This document shows positions 33,709 through 43,920 of a stretch of DNA of 64,000 nucleotides, piece after piece. Position 1 is the first letter of the stretch; every line of letters starts with the position of its first letter. A program made the translations under genes and the position numbers. The notes under the pieces are model-generated. The model did no database searches, had not been told where the DNA came from, and was given only the letters and a program-made list of their open reading frames with translations. This DNA comes from Halisarca cf. caerulea (Eukaryota; Porifera; Demospongiae; Chondrillida; Halisarcidae). The stretch covers positions 1,222,501-1,286,500 of the forward strand of contig CAUJGJ010000072.1 in the NCBI GenBank assembly GCA_963170055.1. The letters are read 5' to 3'.

Positions 33709-34893
33709 TAATGTTTCTCTTAATATCTACTGTTAAGTGCACTTAATGATAGTTATTAGTATTACGTATGTATACTTAGTCTATAATAAGGAGTGATCAA
33801 CCGTTAATTATCCAAGTGAAAATATGCATTAATTAACTTGCAATGACAAAGACAATTGAATTACTTTCATTAACACTATGGGCTGTAAATTACATGACAC
33901 TAAAATTTCAGTTATTGCTAGCTGTAAGATTAGCTGCATGGGTGTACTCATGGTAACATTAACCTTAGGATTGGCATACTACTCAGGGTAAACTGTATCC
34001 GAAAAATGAAACACTTCAACAATTAACTAGGGATATAGTGATAATCTTGGTTGTCACCTATAATATAGAAAAACATTTGATGTTACTATAATATCACCTC
34101 CTGCCCGCATATATGTATACGTAGACTATACTAATCTAATGCTATTTAGTAAATGCATATTATATCCTATGGTAAATTTCTTCAAAAGCAAAGTTTCTAT
34201 CCAAATGGCAAATTCATCAAATGGCTATTAAATAATAAAAGTTCTATCTTACTAGAATATTATAACTTTTTGGGGAAGGAGGGGAAGTTACATATGTATT
34301 GCAGTGCATGTCTACCACACAAGACATGACCCTCTTTATGTATGATATTGCGGTATCCTATGTCCATAGAACACATATATACTGCAGTGATGTAAGCGAA
34401 GAGGTGCAAATATAATATTTGGTATCAAAGAGGTATAAACTAGGGGATCTGGGGTATAGGATGCCCCCAGGGAAAATGTGAGTTTTCAATTAGATTAAAT
34501 TGCATAAGGTGGTATATCAGGCCATTTGGACCATATCAAGGCTCATTTTGGCATTCTCTAGAATAATTTACACTATACTTGGAATCTTTTGGAGTAGAAG
34601 CTGGCGAGTTTGGGGTGGAAGCCCCCCCCCCCCCCCAATTGGATAGGACTTTGATTGTATACAATAACCATTGCAGCCCAGCAGTATGCAAACTTGCATC
34701 ACACCACTGTTTTATGCGATAAATTATAGCCATTTCCAAGTGAAGTGCTTTTAAGGAAATAAGTAAAGTGCATACAGTATATATACTGTACACAACATCA
34801 CATTCGATCTACATGCTGCATCAAAAGGCATACATCATTTACAAGCATAAGTGACACCAAACATGGACTGAGGATGCATGATACTACATATGC
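33707..34893. other. Intergenic with a dispersed-repeat copy
   Basis: 34480-34690 matches 37740-38290 in the gene 4 intron (…AAGGTGGTAT…GGTTGCAT/…ATTGGATAG…), but holds only one or two units of the minisatellite and a poly-C run at ~34622-34636. Confidence 0.5.
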
Positions 34894-35268
34894 AGGGGTG
34901 TACCCAGGATTTTTTTCTACTGAGGCAAAACTATATATAGACATTGAGTTATAGTATACATAATATTATGACACTGCATGATGTTGAGTCAGACAGTGTA
35001 ACAATGACCTGTTCTATTTGTAGTAACAAAATGGCAGCGAGAAAATCATCGCGAATACCATGAAACGGTAGAGCGGGAAATAGTTTGGAACTTTACATCA
35101 AATTTTAAGCTTGGTACATGCAGCTTACAAACCTTTATGACCTTCACTTTGGGGGAAATAAGGTATAGTCCTGACTCTAGAAAATGTCTGTGATGATGTT
35201 CAAATCGACTAGTAAGTTTCTCAACTGAGGCAACTGCCTTGGTTGCCTCAATACTTGGTATGCCCTTG
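34894..35268. mobile_element. CAGGGG-family element with 5-bp duplication
   Basis: Ends CAGGGGTGTACCCAGG and CTTGGTATGCCCTTG are imperfect inverses. The direct repeat ATATG flanks it (34889-34893 and 35269-35273). No coding capacity. Confidence 0.75.
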
Positions 35269-35788
35269 ATATGTAGGTTTGTATCTGACGTAAGCATGGT
35301 TGTTGCCTGGCAACCAATATATATAGGGACACTCAAATACACACAGCAATTCAAGTTAAGCATATGCGTCAAGTAGATATTTCTTAATTTAATTATTATT
35401 TTCAATATAAATAAGAAGATGTTTGATAATAACATAAATTTAAACAAATAAGGGCAAAATATAGCCCTTCGGTAGAAGGTGCCAAGGTATAAAAAAAAAA
35501 GAAAAATTCACAATGTACGTGCATGCGATATAATGCACAATGCACATACTTTACCAACTTGCATTATGAATTACAATTTCAAATGCAACAATAGTGCATT
35601 ATGAAATACACTTTATATGTAAGTGCATACTGTAACAGTAATAATGCATGTGTTTTACATACCAGTAGTACTGTTCTGTTACAGTACATGTACATGTACA
35701 AGAGTAACTGAAATATATATATATATATATATATATATAATACTCATGTTCAATCCTATAATTAGAAGTCTATACATTGCATACGAAA
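35269..35788. other. 3' flank of gene 4
   Basis: Non-coding, with an (AT)n tract at 35712-35738. Confidence 0.5.
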
Positions 35789-36904
35789 TTACGTTTGGCT
35801 GCAAATTTGTTCTCGATCTGTTGTTCTGGTGCCTTGTGTTCCAATAACAAGAAGTTCTTCATTTTGAGGTTGATCTGCGCCATTCATTGCATTTGGAAAC
35901 ATTGTAATGGACTGCTCTGTGCTTTCAGTGGGACTCTCCAGTGCTTTCATTATCAGTTTCTTTAAACCAAATGTAACAGCTCCAATGCTGAGTGGTACCA
36001 AAGCAGATCCTATTACTGATATGAAGTCTTCTGTAGTTTTTCCATTCATCATTTGGGCCCCTGCTGTAAATGTTATGCAGTAGCAGATGGTGGCCAGTAG
36101 CAATGGTATGAGAAAAGCAGCTCTGATAATTGTGTTTCTTCGTCCTTGTGGTCTGCGATGGCTTGGAGTGAAAAGATAGGCAGAGATGGTGAACAACAGA
36201 GCAAATATGTTAGTAAGACAGAAAGCCAGCAGAATCAGAAGTAGAGTATTAGTTATGATTATGAGTGGCTCAGCCAACATTGCAAAGACTAGTGCTGTTG
36301 CTGTAAATGAGACTGTTTGAACAGCCATCATGTTGATCCACAGTGCTACCCCAAACACCAGTGACTTGGCACGTTGTGTGTTACAACAACAGAAGAGTAG
36401 GGCAACTGGTATCATGATAATGTAGGGAACAGCAGGTGGTTTGTTCTTGTATGCAAAGTAAGTAGCAATAGGTATTCCTGGAAGAGTACAGACTCCTACT
36501 AGGCCTGTGTATACTATATATCGCCCACTTCCCTGTATATTACTTGGATCCAGGCCGAGGAAAATTGAGAAATAATTGCGCATAGCAACTACCACCAGAA
36601 CTAAAGCCACAACTGTAGATCCACACATAAGCCCATAGTGTTGGTAGGAGTATAGGTAGCTCTGTTCCACAACATATTTGGTGTTGGTTTTGATAACTGC
36701 AACCATTACTGCCCACATCAGCAGTGACTGAATCAAAGTCCCAAGTGAATATATGATGAGAAACATGTACAGAACATCTTCAGTACTTTCTGGACTCCTG
36801 TTTGGCTGATCTGGCACTCTGTAGCTATATTCTATTTTTTCTTTGGCCACAACATTTCGAGGGTCAATCTTTGACTTTATTTTCCCCAGAGCATAATCTT
36901 TGAG
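35789..36904 (-). CDS. Gene 4 exon 2: multipass membrane core and tail
   Basis: 371 residues, intact. Acceptor CCATTTGCAG|CTC, phase 0, opening LKDYALGKIKSKIDPRNV. The same eight hydrophobic segments are present; YKNKPPAVPYIIMIPVALLF and the basic loop after segment 6 are conserved. The loop between segments 2 and 3 differs strongly (FLGLDPSNIQGSGRYIVYT). The tail passes the family's usual end (…EELLVI) by about 17 residues to a later stop, so the hydrophobic C-terminus seen in genes 1-3 and 6 is buried. With exon 1 it gives a ~519-residue protein. Confidence 0.85.
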   Translation of the reverse strand, partial: LKDYALGKIKSKIDPRNVVAKEKIEYSYRVPDQPNRSPESTEDVLYMFLIIYSLGTLIQSLLMWAVMVAVIKTNTKYVVEQSYLYSYQHYGLMCGSTVVALVLVVVAMRNYFSIFLGLDPSNIQGSGRYIVYTGLVGVCTLPGIPIATYFAYKNKPPAVPYIIMIPVALLFCCCNTQRAKSLVFGVALWINMMAVQTVSFTATALVFAMLAEPLIIITNTLLLILLAFCLTNIFALLFTISAYLFTPSHRRPQGRRNTIIRAAFLIPLLLATICYCITFTAGAQMMNGKTTEDFISVIGSALVPLSIGAVTFGLKKLIMKALESPTESTEQSITMFPNAMNGADQPQNEELLVIGTQGTRTTDREQICSQT

Positions 36905-39107
36905 CTGCAAATGGAATTCAGTAATGTGTGCAACAGCATGTAAAGTTATTGGGTACCTCATATGATTAAGTATCAGGTATCAGGTATTCTTATTTAATCT
37001 GGGAAACCTTTAGCCAGAGGCTACTATAAGTGGCACCCAGAAAAGAAAAAGCGGGGGAAAATGGGACAAAGGCAAAACACAAAAGAAACACGGAGGAAGT
37101 ACAAATGATTCCAAAAAATTAGAGATGCAACAAAAATAAAATAAAATGAGAGATCAGAATTTCAAAACAATAATAATATTCAATCAGTTTTGGGGGATAG
37201 AATACCCAAACGTCCGCACAGCATCGTATGTTGTTTGGAAGAGATCGCCATATAGGGATGTGCCGACAAAACTAAATGCCTTCTGGCCAAAGGAAGTATA
37301 TATGCAAACGTGGAAGATTTAATTGAGAAGTTGAAGATGCTCTAATATTATACTGAGAAGTTGGAGTGGAAAAAGGTTGCTAAGATAAGTAGGTGATTGT
37401 GAAGATACGAATTTGTACGGTTTGGGCCAAGTGAATTTTCCGTCTAACAGAGAGAGTTGATATACCTAATTGTTTATGGGCAGAAGAAGCAGAATAATCT
37501 CTACGTTTGTGAAGGACAGATCTACACACAAAGTTTAAAAGTGTTTCTAACCAATGGCTTTCCTCTTTAGTGCAAACACATCATACATTGTCACAATAGT
37601 CAAATAGGGGAAGAATGTATGATCTAAGGTAAAGAAGAAGAAGAGGCCTAGGGAGAAACCAAGAGAGGCGATGAGAGGCGGCTGAGACTACGATAATAAT
37701 ATTATATATTATTTATAATTATTATATAAATTTGAGGTTTTAGGTTATATAAGGTGGTATTTTAGACCATTGAAGGTTGCATAATTTTGATCATCATGCA
37801 ATTAGGGCCTTCTCTATAGTAATTTGTACTACATATACGTTGGATATTTGGGGTGGAAAGCTGGAGAGTTTGGGGTGCAGCTGGAGAGTTTGGGGTGGAA
37901 AGCTGGAGAGTTTGGGGTGGAAGCTGGAGGGTTTGGGGTGGAAGCTGGGAATTTGGGGTGGAAAGCTGGAGAGTTTGGGGTGGAAAGCTGCAGGGTTTGG
38001 GGTGGAAGCTGGAAAGTTTGGGGTGGAAAGCTGGAGGGTTTGTTGGAGAGTTTGGGGTGGAAAGTTGCAGGGTTTGGGGTGGAAGTTGGAAAGTTTGGGG
38101 TGGAAAGCTGGAGGGTTTGTAGTGGAAGCTGGAGAGTTTGGGGTGGAAAGTTGCAGGGTTTGGGGTGGAAAGCTGGAGGGTTTGGGGTGGAAGCTGGAGA
38201 GTTTAGGGTTGAAAGCTATAGGGTTGGAAGCTAGTAGTGGAAGCTTCCCTCCCCCCATTGGATAGAACCCTGAATGGTTAAGTCATTGGCACTCTGGTTG
38301 TATGGCAGATACACACACTCCCCCTTAGGTACCCAGTGCAAAGGGTGAGTGCATTTTATATGCCATACAGCCCTCAAGCCTTATGTCTTAGCCACGTGCA
38401 CTAAATAGAATACAGCTGGTATACAGAGAGATCAACCTGACAACATCTGCGACCTTTAAGTTTCCAGGGGTGTGTACATGGTTACTGCCATAAGGCACAC
38501 ATTTTAAGATGACAGGAAATTAGTCTCTATCTCATGCGGCTGTGTAGGGGAAACCGAGACAAAATTTCCTGTAATGGATGGATTATAAAGCAATGGCACG
38601 CCTAGCAGAGAGAATTCTGATAGTGCCAAGATCAGATTTCGAACCTATAATAGACAAGGTGTTTATTTATGGATATCATTGTAATGATCCTACTTAAAAC
38701 TTCGATATTATATAGCATCACATTAAAAATAGTACCGTAACAAATTTTCAGGGGGGGGGGGGGGGGGGGGTCAAGAAATTTCCAAGGGGGGGGAGAAACC
38801 CTGGCAGGGCCGGTGTGCTGTATACAAAAGAGGTTTGTATAATACAGAGCTTTTACAAGCCACTTTATATTTGATCTACCCATACAGTGGACTGTATGCA
38901 ATATGTATGCAGAAATATATATATAGTAGGTTCTAACAAATTAAGGGGGTTATTTTTCTAAATTCTTATATATGATCCTTTATTCATCTCATTCTACTGT
39001 ACTTGTAAAGTACATGCACTAGCATGTATTGTGCATGTACTTGTCAGTCAGATGTATGTTCATTCGTTCATACATATGTCAATACAATATGCATACTTAT
39101 CACTCAC
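36905..39107 (-). other. Gene 4 intron (2203 bp)
   Basis: Donor GTGAGTGA, acceptor TTTGCAG. It contains a dispersed repeat at ~37740-38290 carrying an expanded minisatellite and a 20-base G run at 38751-38770. The remainder is non-coding. Confidence 0.75.
37853..38240 (+). repeat. G-rich ~21-bp minisatellite in gene 4 intron
   Basis: About 17 tandem units of GAAAGCTGGAGAGTTTGGGG plus TG, with changes such as GCAGGG and GGAAAG. Both strands stay open for over 130 codons, which reflects repetition without stops and not a gene. Repeated GGGG and GG runs could form G-quadruplexes. Confidence 0.9.
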
Positions 39108-39551
39108 AGAAGCCGTCATTTGTAACAAGAACTTGTACGTCATGTTCTGTTGAATACAAGGGACCATGATGTGTACATGAGGAGGGATCCATTCTCTGAA
39201 GATGTACAAAGTGTAGAAGATGACCCTGTTGAGGTACTCTGGTCTTCCTTGAAGGAATATTGATGATGACATCCATATCCACACTTTGATTCCTTGTGTG
39301 ATGATGTTTACTTGTGTTCTATTGGGTAACACTGTCTGATAGGTGACTTCTACTGAGTAAGGTAGATGTCCATTTGGAGGATAGAACACTTCATACAATA
39401 TGTGTACATTGCTAGTGTTTACAACAAAAGTCTTTTTCTCAAACTCCTTGTAGTCAGATATACAGGTGCCATCACTATCATCTGAGGTACTTCCATGTGC
39501 ACACACTATCAGTACAGCCAGTAGACTGCACACTGTGTTGATTGTGAGCAT
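39108..39551 (-). CDS. Gene 4 exon 1: signal peptide and ectodomain
   Basis: 148 residues. The ATG at 39551 opens a signal peptide (MLTINTVCSLLAVLIVCAHG); an upstream in-frame start would place it internally, so it is not used. The cysteine pair is conserved (GTCISDYKEF and VPCIQQNMTYKF), with a sequon at NMT, while NGTQ has become NRTQ, still a sequon. The block FYPPNGHLPYSVEVTYQTV is unchanged. It ends at a GTGAGT donor in phase 0. Confidence 0.85.
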
Positions 39552-41984
39552 ATTCCCTGTGCTGAGTAGAGGAGATAAGATTATGTTAATGTGCAATGAG
39601 AACTGCTGCACAATAATTTTACACTTATATAAGCATACCCATTGTGCATAGATTTTAAATTCTACTACGTCTTGACATACAGTGGAGACTCTATAGTCTG
39701 ACATTGTGTATATATATAGGGACCAAACTGTGACAATATATATCAGATTGCAGAGATTGTTGCCGTATCGAGTGACTTTATAGTAAAATATGTATTATGG
39801 AGACTGCACTACATTAGTGCATGCATACAAATATTAGATAATTAAAGTATTAAATTACAGAAATTGCGATATTATTAAGTGTACCTCAAGTTTAATTATA
39901 AGGGTCAAAAACAAACTAAAATTTAATGATTCATTTCTCTACAATACGAATGTACAGACCTACCTCTGCTGTGATATCTCACATGTGCACCAGTCAGTCT
40001 ATTGATTCAGAACAGAACTGCTCTGGTTATATATGTTACTTCTCTTATCACTGCACTGAAAGCTGAATGATATACTACATAGACTTAACTAACAGCACAC
40101 AGGAGTACTATATTCTGTGCATGTATTATAACAGTATTTGAAAGTGCAGACCCAGCATTGAAAATGGAATACATGCATTCCATTTTCAATATATATAAAC
40201 ATGGGTTTGTGTTATGTAATTCCAATAGCTGTTGGCTCCTTTTCTCATTCATTTAAGCCTGTTGTTGTACAAGTTGCTAATATGAAATTAGGTATGACAC
40301 ATGATTTAAGTGAAGTAAGTTGAAAGTGCAGAAAATAGGCTCTATTTTTAGTATAATATATCAACATAATGTACATTCTGGTCGAGCTGATAGCCATTGG
40401 CTTCATTCCCGGGCATTTTAACCTGTTATTGTAGAATCTGATATTGCTAATGTAAAACTTAATGTGAAAATACTGAAGTTATATATACACATGCCTTTTC
40501 CTTTCAATGAAAGACGATTTATTCAGACTGCTTTCAGTCTGGTGATGTGTTGTGTTCATCATCAAAATCAGATTCTAACAATCTGCAACTTTGAGGAAAG
40601 GGGGGAAGGGGGGTGGGCTTGATTGTCCTCCATCAATGATTGCTGTAGGTAATACAATAGACTAAGTGTGAGACCTTCCCAAGACACTCAATTACTATAA
40701 GTACATATAATCCTCTGATGACTGCCAAATGAACCTTCCAATATTCAATACAATCCCAAGGCTAGAAATAGCATGCAGTCTGACATTTCCTATTTTCTGC
40801 CAAATCATGCATGGCTGCCCAATAATCAACCACACTTCTCCATAATATTATATTACATCCTTGTAACTACTGAAACTGAGACCTGAGCCTCCAATAATTG
40901 GCCATTACAGTCAAGCAACAATTTGTGAACCACATGGTCCAGTGTTATGGATATTTGTCCATAATTAGGATTATAAAAATATCATTGATCAGTATACATG
41001 CAACTCCCCATCGAACATTGTTTATCTTAGTCAGCCGTTTTATCCGTGCAAAAGTCAAATGCTATTTCTAACACTGCAATGTCACCCCCTCTATAGAATC
41101 TGTCACGAAATTGCATGCTTTACAAAACTGTGGCAGATTATATAAATATTACTGAGTGTTTAATATAATATACATATACATACAGAACTAAGTTTATCAC
41201 ACTGCAGTGGCATATATATGTCTGGGCAGAAAACCTCATTAATTAATTATCATATACATAGAATATAATTCTGTGCTTATTATATCAATGACTCTCATGT
41301 GGGTGAGTGTGTATCCAGTGCTAGTTGTAACAAGTGTATATAATATTATATGTATCACATATAATCTGTATAGATTCCTGCCACCGATCTGTTGCATAAA
41401 AAACGCCATCCCTGTTCCCATTTGCCATTTGGTTTCGGATCTCACAATTATATGGGAATGAGGTTGGCCATTCTGGAGAGTGGGTCTCATGGAAGTTATC
41501 AGCATGTACAGAATTGTCATTTTACCAAAAATAAAGGTATAACCTTTCTTGTTATTACAGAGTATTATATTGACAGCATTCCTTATATTTGATGCAGACT
41601 TACGAATATGTTGCTTGGAATGTAGTGGGCCTTTTTGTTTGTGTAACAAATTTCGACATGCTGCATGTAAACCCCCATACATTGTGCAACATTTTCATGC
41701 AGCATGTTGCTTCTTCAAGGCTGCATGGGTGTCATCTTGTAAATTGTGTTGCAATTCAAGCTAATAATTATGTTATTTTGTGTGTGTATGTATGTACATT
41801 TGTATCTGCATGTATGTTGGTCATTAATATTTGCTGTTGCACACAATATTGATGTCAAAACAGTTATTCATTTCGTCTTGAGGTATGTAGTTCGCAGGTC
41901 TGTCACATATTGAGCTGTATTTTGTTCACAGGAATACATACCTAGCACATATACTTGTGGGTATAGAGCTTATGCGTTTACGTC
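39552..41984. other. Intergenic 5' of gene 4
   Basis: No gene is recognised. A small hairpin (ATTGAAAATGGAAT and its inverse) lies at about 40157-40191. Several short open frames around 41.2-41.9 kb overlap on both strands and show no protein-like pattern. Confidence 0.5.
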
Positions 41985-42496
41985 ACACTTTAGACGTGAC
42001 GTCACACTTCTGAGTGGCAAGTATGCATGCACAAGGATAGAGAATATCCATTCATTTGACTGTAACTGAACGCTCGACCGGAATATCTAAAAATTATAAA
42101 TCGTGGACTGCTATCCCACGTTAGAAACAAAGATGGCTATATGTCTTTAAAAAGACGCAAAAGGTAATTTGCCCCCCCCCCTCCCCTTGGTCTCTTTGCA
42201 ATCACTTGCGGCAGATTCTAACCAGACAGTTGTACTGAGAGTGAGACAGAAATGTGAGAAATCAAGGTTTAGCAACAATCCGTGTAATGATGCTATTCAG
42301 CAAAATCAAAAGCTTACCTTTAGCGTCTTTTAAGGAGATAGCGAATGTTGTTTCTAACATGGGATAGCAGTCCTCGATTAAATTTTGGATATTCCGGTCA
42401 AGCATTCAGTTACAGTCGAAAGAATGTATATTCTCTATCCTTGCAATTGCGCTTGCATTCTTGCCACTTGAAAGTGTGACGTCACGTCTAAAGTGT
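41985..42496. mobile_element. 512-bp element with ~190-bp inverted arms
   Basis: The left arm begins ACACTTTAGACGTGACGTCA and the right arm ends with its inverse. The arms pair over about 190 bp with scattered differences, passing through GGATAGAGAATAT, CTGTAACTGAA, ACCGGAATATC and GGACTGCTATCCCA. The short unpaired centre contains a C-rich run. Both arms contain TGACGTCA. The target duplication could not be settled. It resembles a foldback or long-TIR MITE. Confidence 0.75.
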
Positions 42497-43531
42497 TGTG
42501 TGCAAGTGAGAATTGAGTCCATCAAGGCTTATACTGCATGGCTTACCATTATGCTGTAGCTACATACATGACATCTCCATATGAAATTCTCAATTCTAGA
42601 TAAATAAAATATGGTGTTTGCTGATTCTTTGTCAGAAATTAATTCCAAACTTTAATTAGCTTGTCAGTGACATGATTATTCCAACATGTACTGATTTGAG
42701 CCAATGTTTGATGGGGAGGTTCAATTCTATGTTTATCCATACTAGGCTGCCACTAATGAGTTATAGTATATATATCCCCTATAATGGTACACTTGAACTG
42801 AAAGTTGCGATCATCTACCCTACGTAGCTCACTGCAGGAAGGACTGTTCTCGAGATTTGCTTTGAGATCTGTTTCAGAACATCTAAATCAAGACTGATTG
42901 ATCTCTTAATTAATAATAATCTAACTTTTGTAATTGCATTGTTTTCAACTGCTTCTGTAGATCATCGATAAATGTAGTCGTTTGCTAAGTGCATGTGGCT
43001 ATGCTATTTCTATCCAAGCTGCTCTAATTTTTTTTCTGCATGTGCATAGTTAACACTGCATGGCATCGTGGGACATTGACCTTGAGGAAGAGTGGATTGG
43101 TGCACATGTATATACTTTAATAAAATTTTTATGTGCAGCTAGCGCAACTAGTGGGGTCTGGCTTATTTAATGATGTCTGTCCTCAAGGAGATCATATTTT
43201 AATATTAGTAGATTTATCGATTGACAAGTAAACATTAAATTATAGGGGTGCATGCATGCATGATTGTGGATTGCAAGTGGATTGATGCAGATATGTATAT
43301 ATCATAGGAAATATCGATTTATCTTCGGAATCAATGAGAAACAGAAAATATAAGACACATTTATTGCAAATAATATAATAGACACAAGCATGTGACTGTG
43401 TGCATAATTACAGTGAAAACTAGTACTCTAATCCGCAACATGCATTTGGGAATGCCAGTTTAATTTATGATGGATTAGACTAAGTGCAGTTGGCGGGATA
43501 CAGACTACCACTATGCAATGCCATATAGAGC
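42497..43531. other. Intergenic upstream of the TTC21 gene
   Basis: AT-rich, no gene seen. Confidence 0.4.
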
Positions 43532-43571
43532 TAGTCTTGTGTAGCCAGACCCAACCGCGCACGCGAGACTA
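43532..43571. mobile_element. Short TAGTCT…AGACTA element, near-perfect 9-bp duplication
   Basis: TAGTCTTGTG…CGCGAGACTA, 40 bp, flanked by ATATAGAGC (left) and ATTTAGAGC (right), eight of nine identical. Same ends as 43737-43793 and 44735-44834. Duplications of 9 bp are typical of Mutator-like elements. Confidence 0.55.
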
Positions 43572-43736
43572 ATTTAGAGCAGTTAGCGAAAATCAAAATA
43601 TATGGCCCGCAGATTGATGGGGCGGTATTTAGTATCATTCAAGGCTTGCCATCGAGCGGCTTGGTTAGTTCAGTTACTATAATATAGCCTGTTTTCCTGC
43701 ATTGTGGATGATCCACATAATGCCTACAAGCTGTGC

Positions 43737-43793
43737 TAGTGTCGCGTAGCCAGACCCAATGGCGGCGAGTGCGGGTCTGGCTAAGCGAGACTA
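43737..43793. mobile_element. 57-bp TAGTGTCGCG…GCGAGACTA hairpin
   Basis: Inner arms TAGCCAGACCC and GGGTCTGGCTA are perfect inverses. The flanks AAGCTGTGC and AGGCTGTGC agree at eight of nine bases if the right end is set one base inward. Same family as the 43532 and 44735 elements. Confidence 0.55.
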
Positions 43794-43812
43794 GGCTGTG
43801 CCTATGCACAGA

Positions 43813-43859
43813 CCATAGACACTCTATACTACGTAGTATAGAGTGTTCAGGTTTCTATG
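43813..43859. mobile_element. CATAGACACTC hairpin upstream of TTC21
   Basis: CATAGACACTCTATACTACG directly abuts its inverse; the right arm carries a small insertion (GTTCAGGTTTCTATG). It ends 34 bp before the TTC21 ATG, so it lies in the promoter or 5' UTR. It matches the element at 27200-27243. Confidence 0.65.
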
Positions 43860-43893
43860 GGAACGTTTATAGTGTAAGTGGATTCACCCGAAA

Positions 43894-43920
43894 ATGGCGG
43901 GCAACGACCAGATGTTCATC
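43894..43920 (+). CDS. TTC21: TTC21 exon 1
   Basis: Nine codons (MAGNDQMFI), then donor GTAAGT. The ATG context is AAAATGG. Confidence 0.7.

Noticed and set aside
37853..38240. CRISPR-like direct repeats
   Set aside because: Units are contiguous with no unique spacers and the genome is eukaryotic. It is a minisatellite.
37777..38265. Long open frames on both strands over the 37.8-kb minisatellite
   Set aside because: A 21-bp unit without stop codons keeps several frames open on both strands at once. The translations are pure repeats, and the region is a gene 4 intron.
39690..39830. Possible MITE beginning CAGTGGAGACTCTATAGTC upstream of gene 4
   Set aside because: No convincing inverted partner or TA-bounded right end was found.
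41239..41852. Several overlapping frames around 41.2-41.9 kb
   Set aside because: Frames on both strands overlap, composition is random and AT-driven, and no motif is seen.
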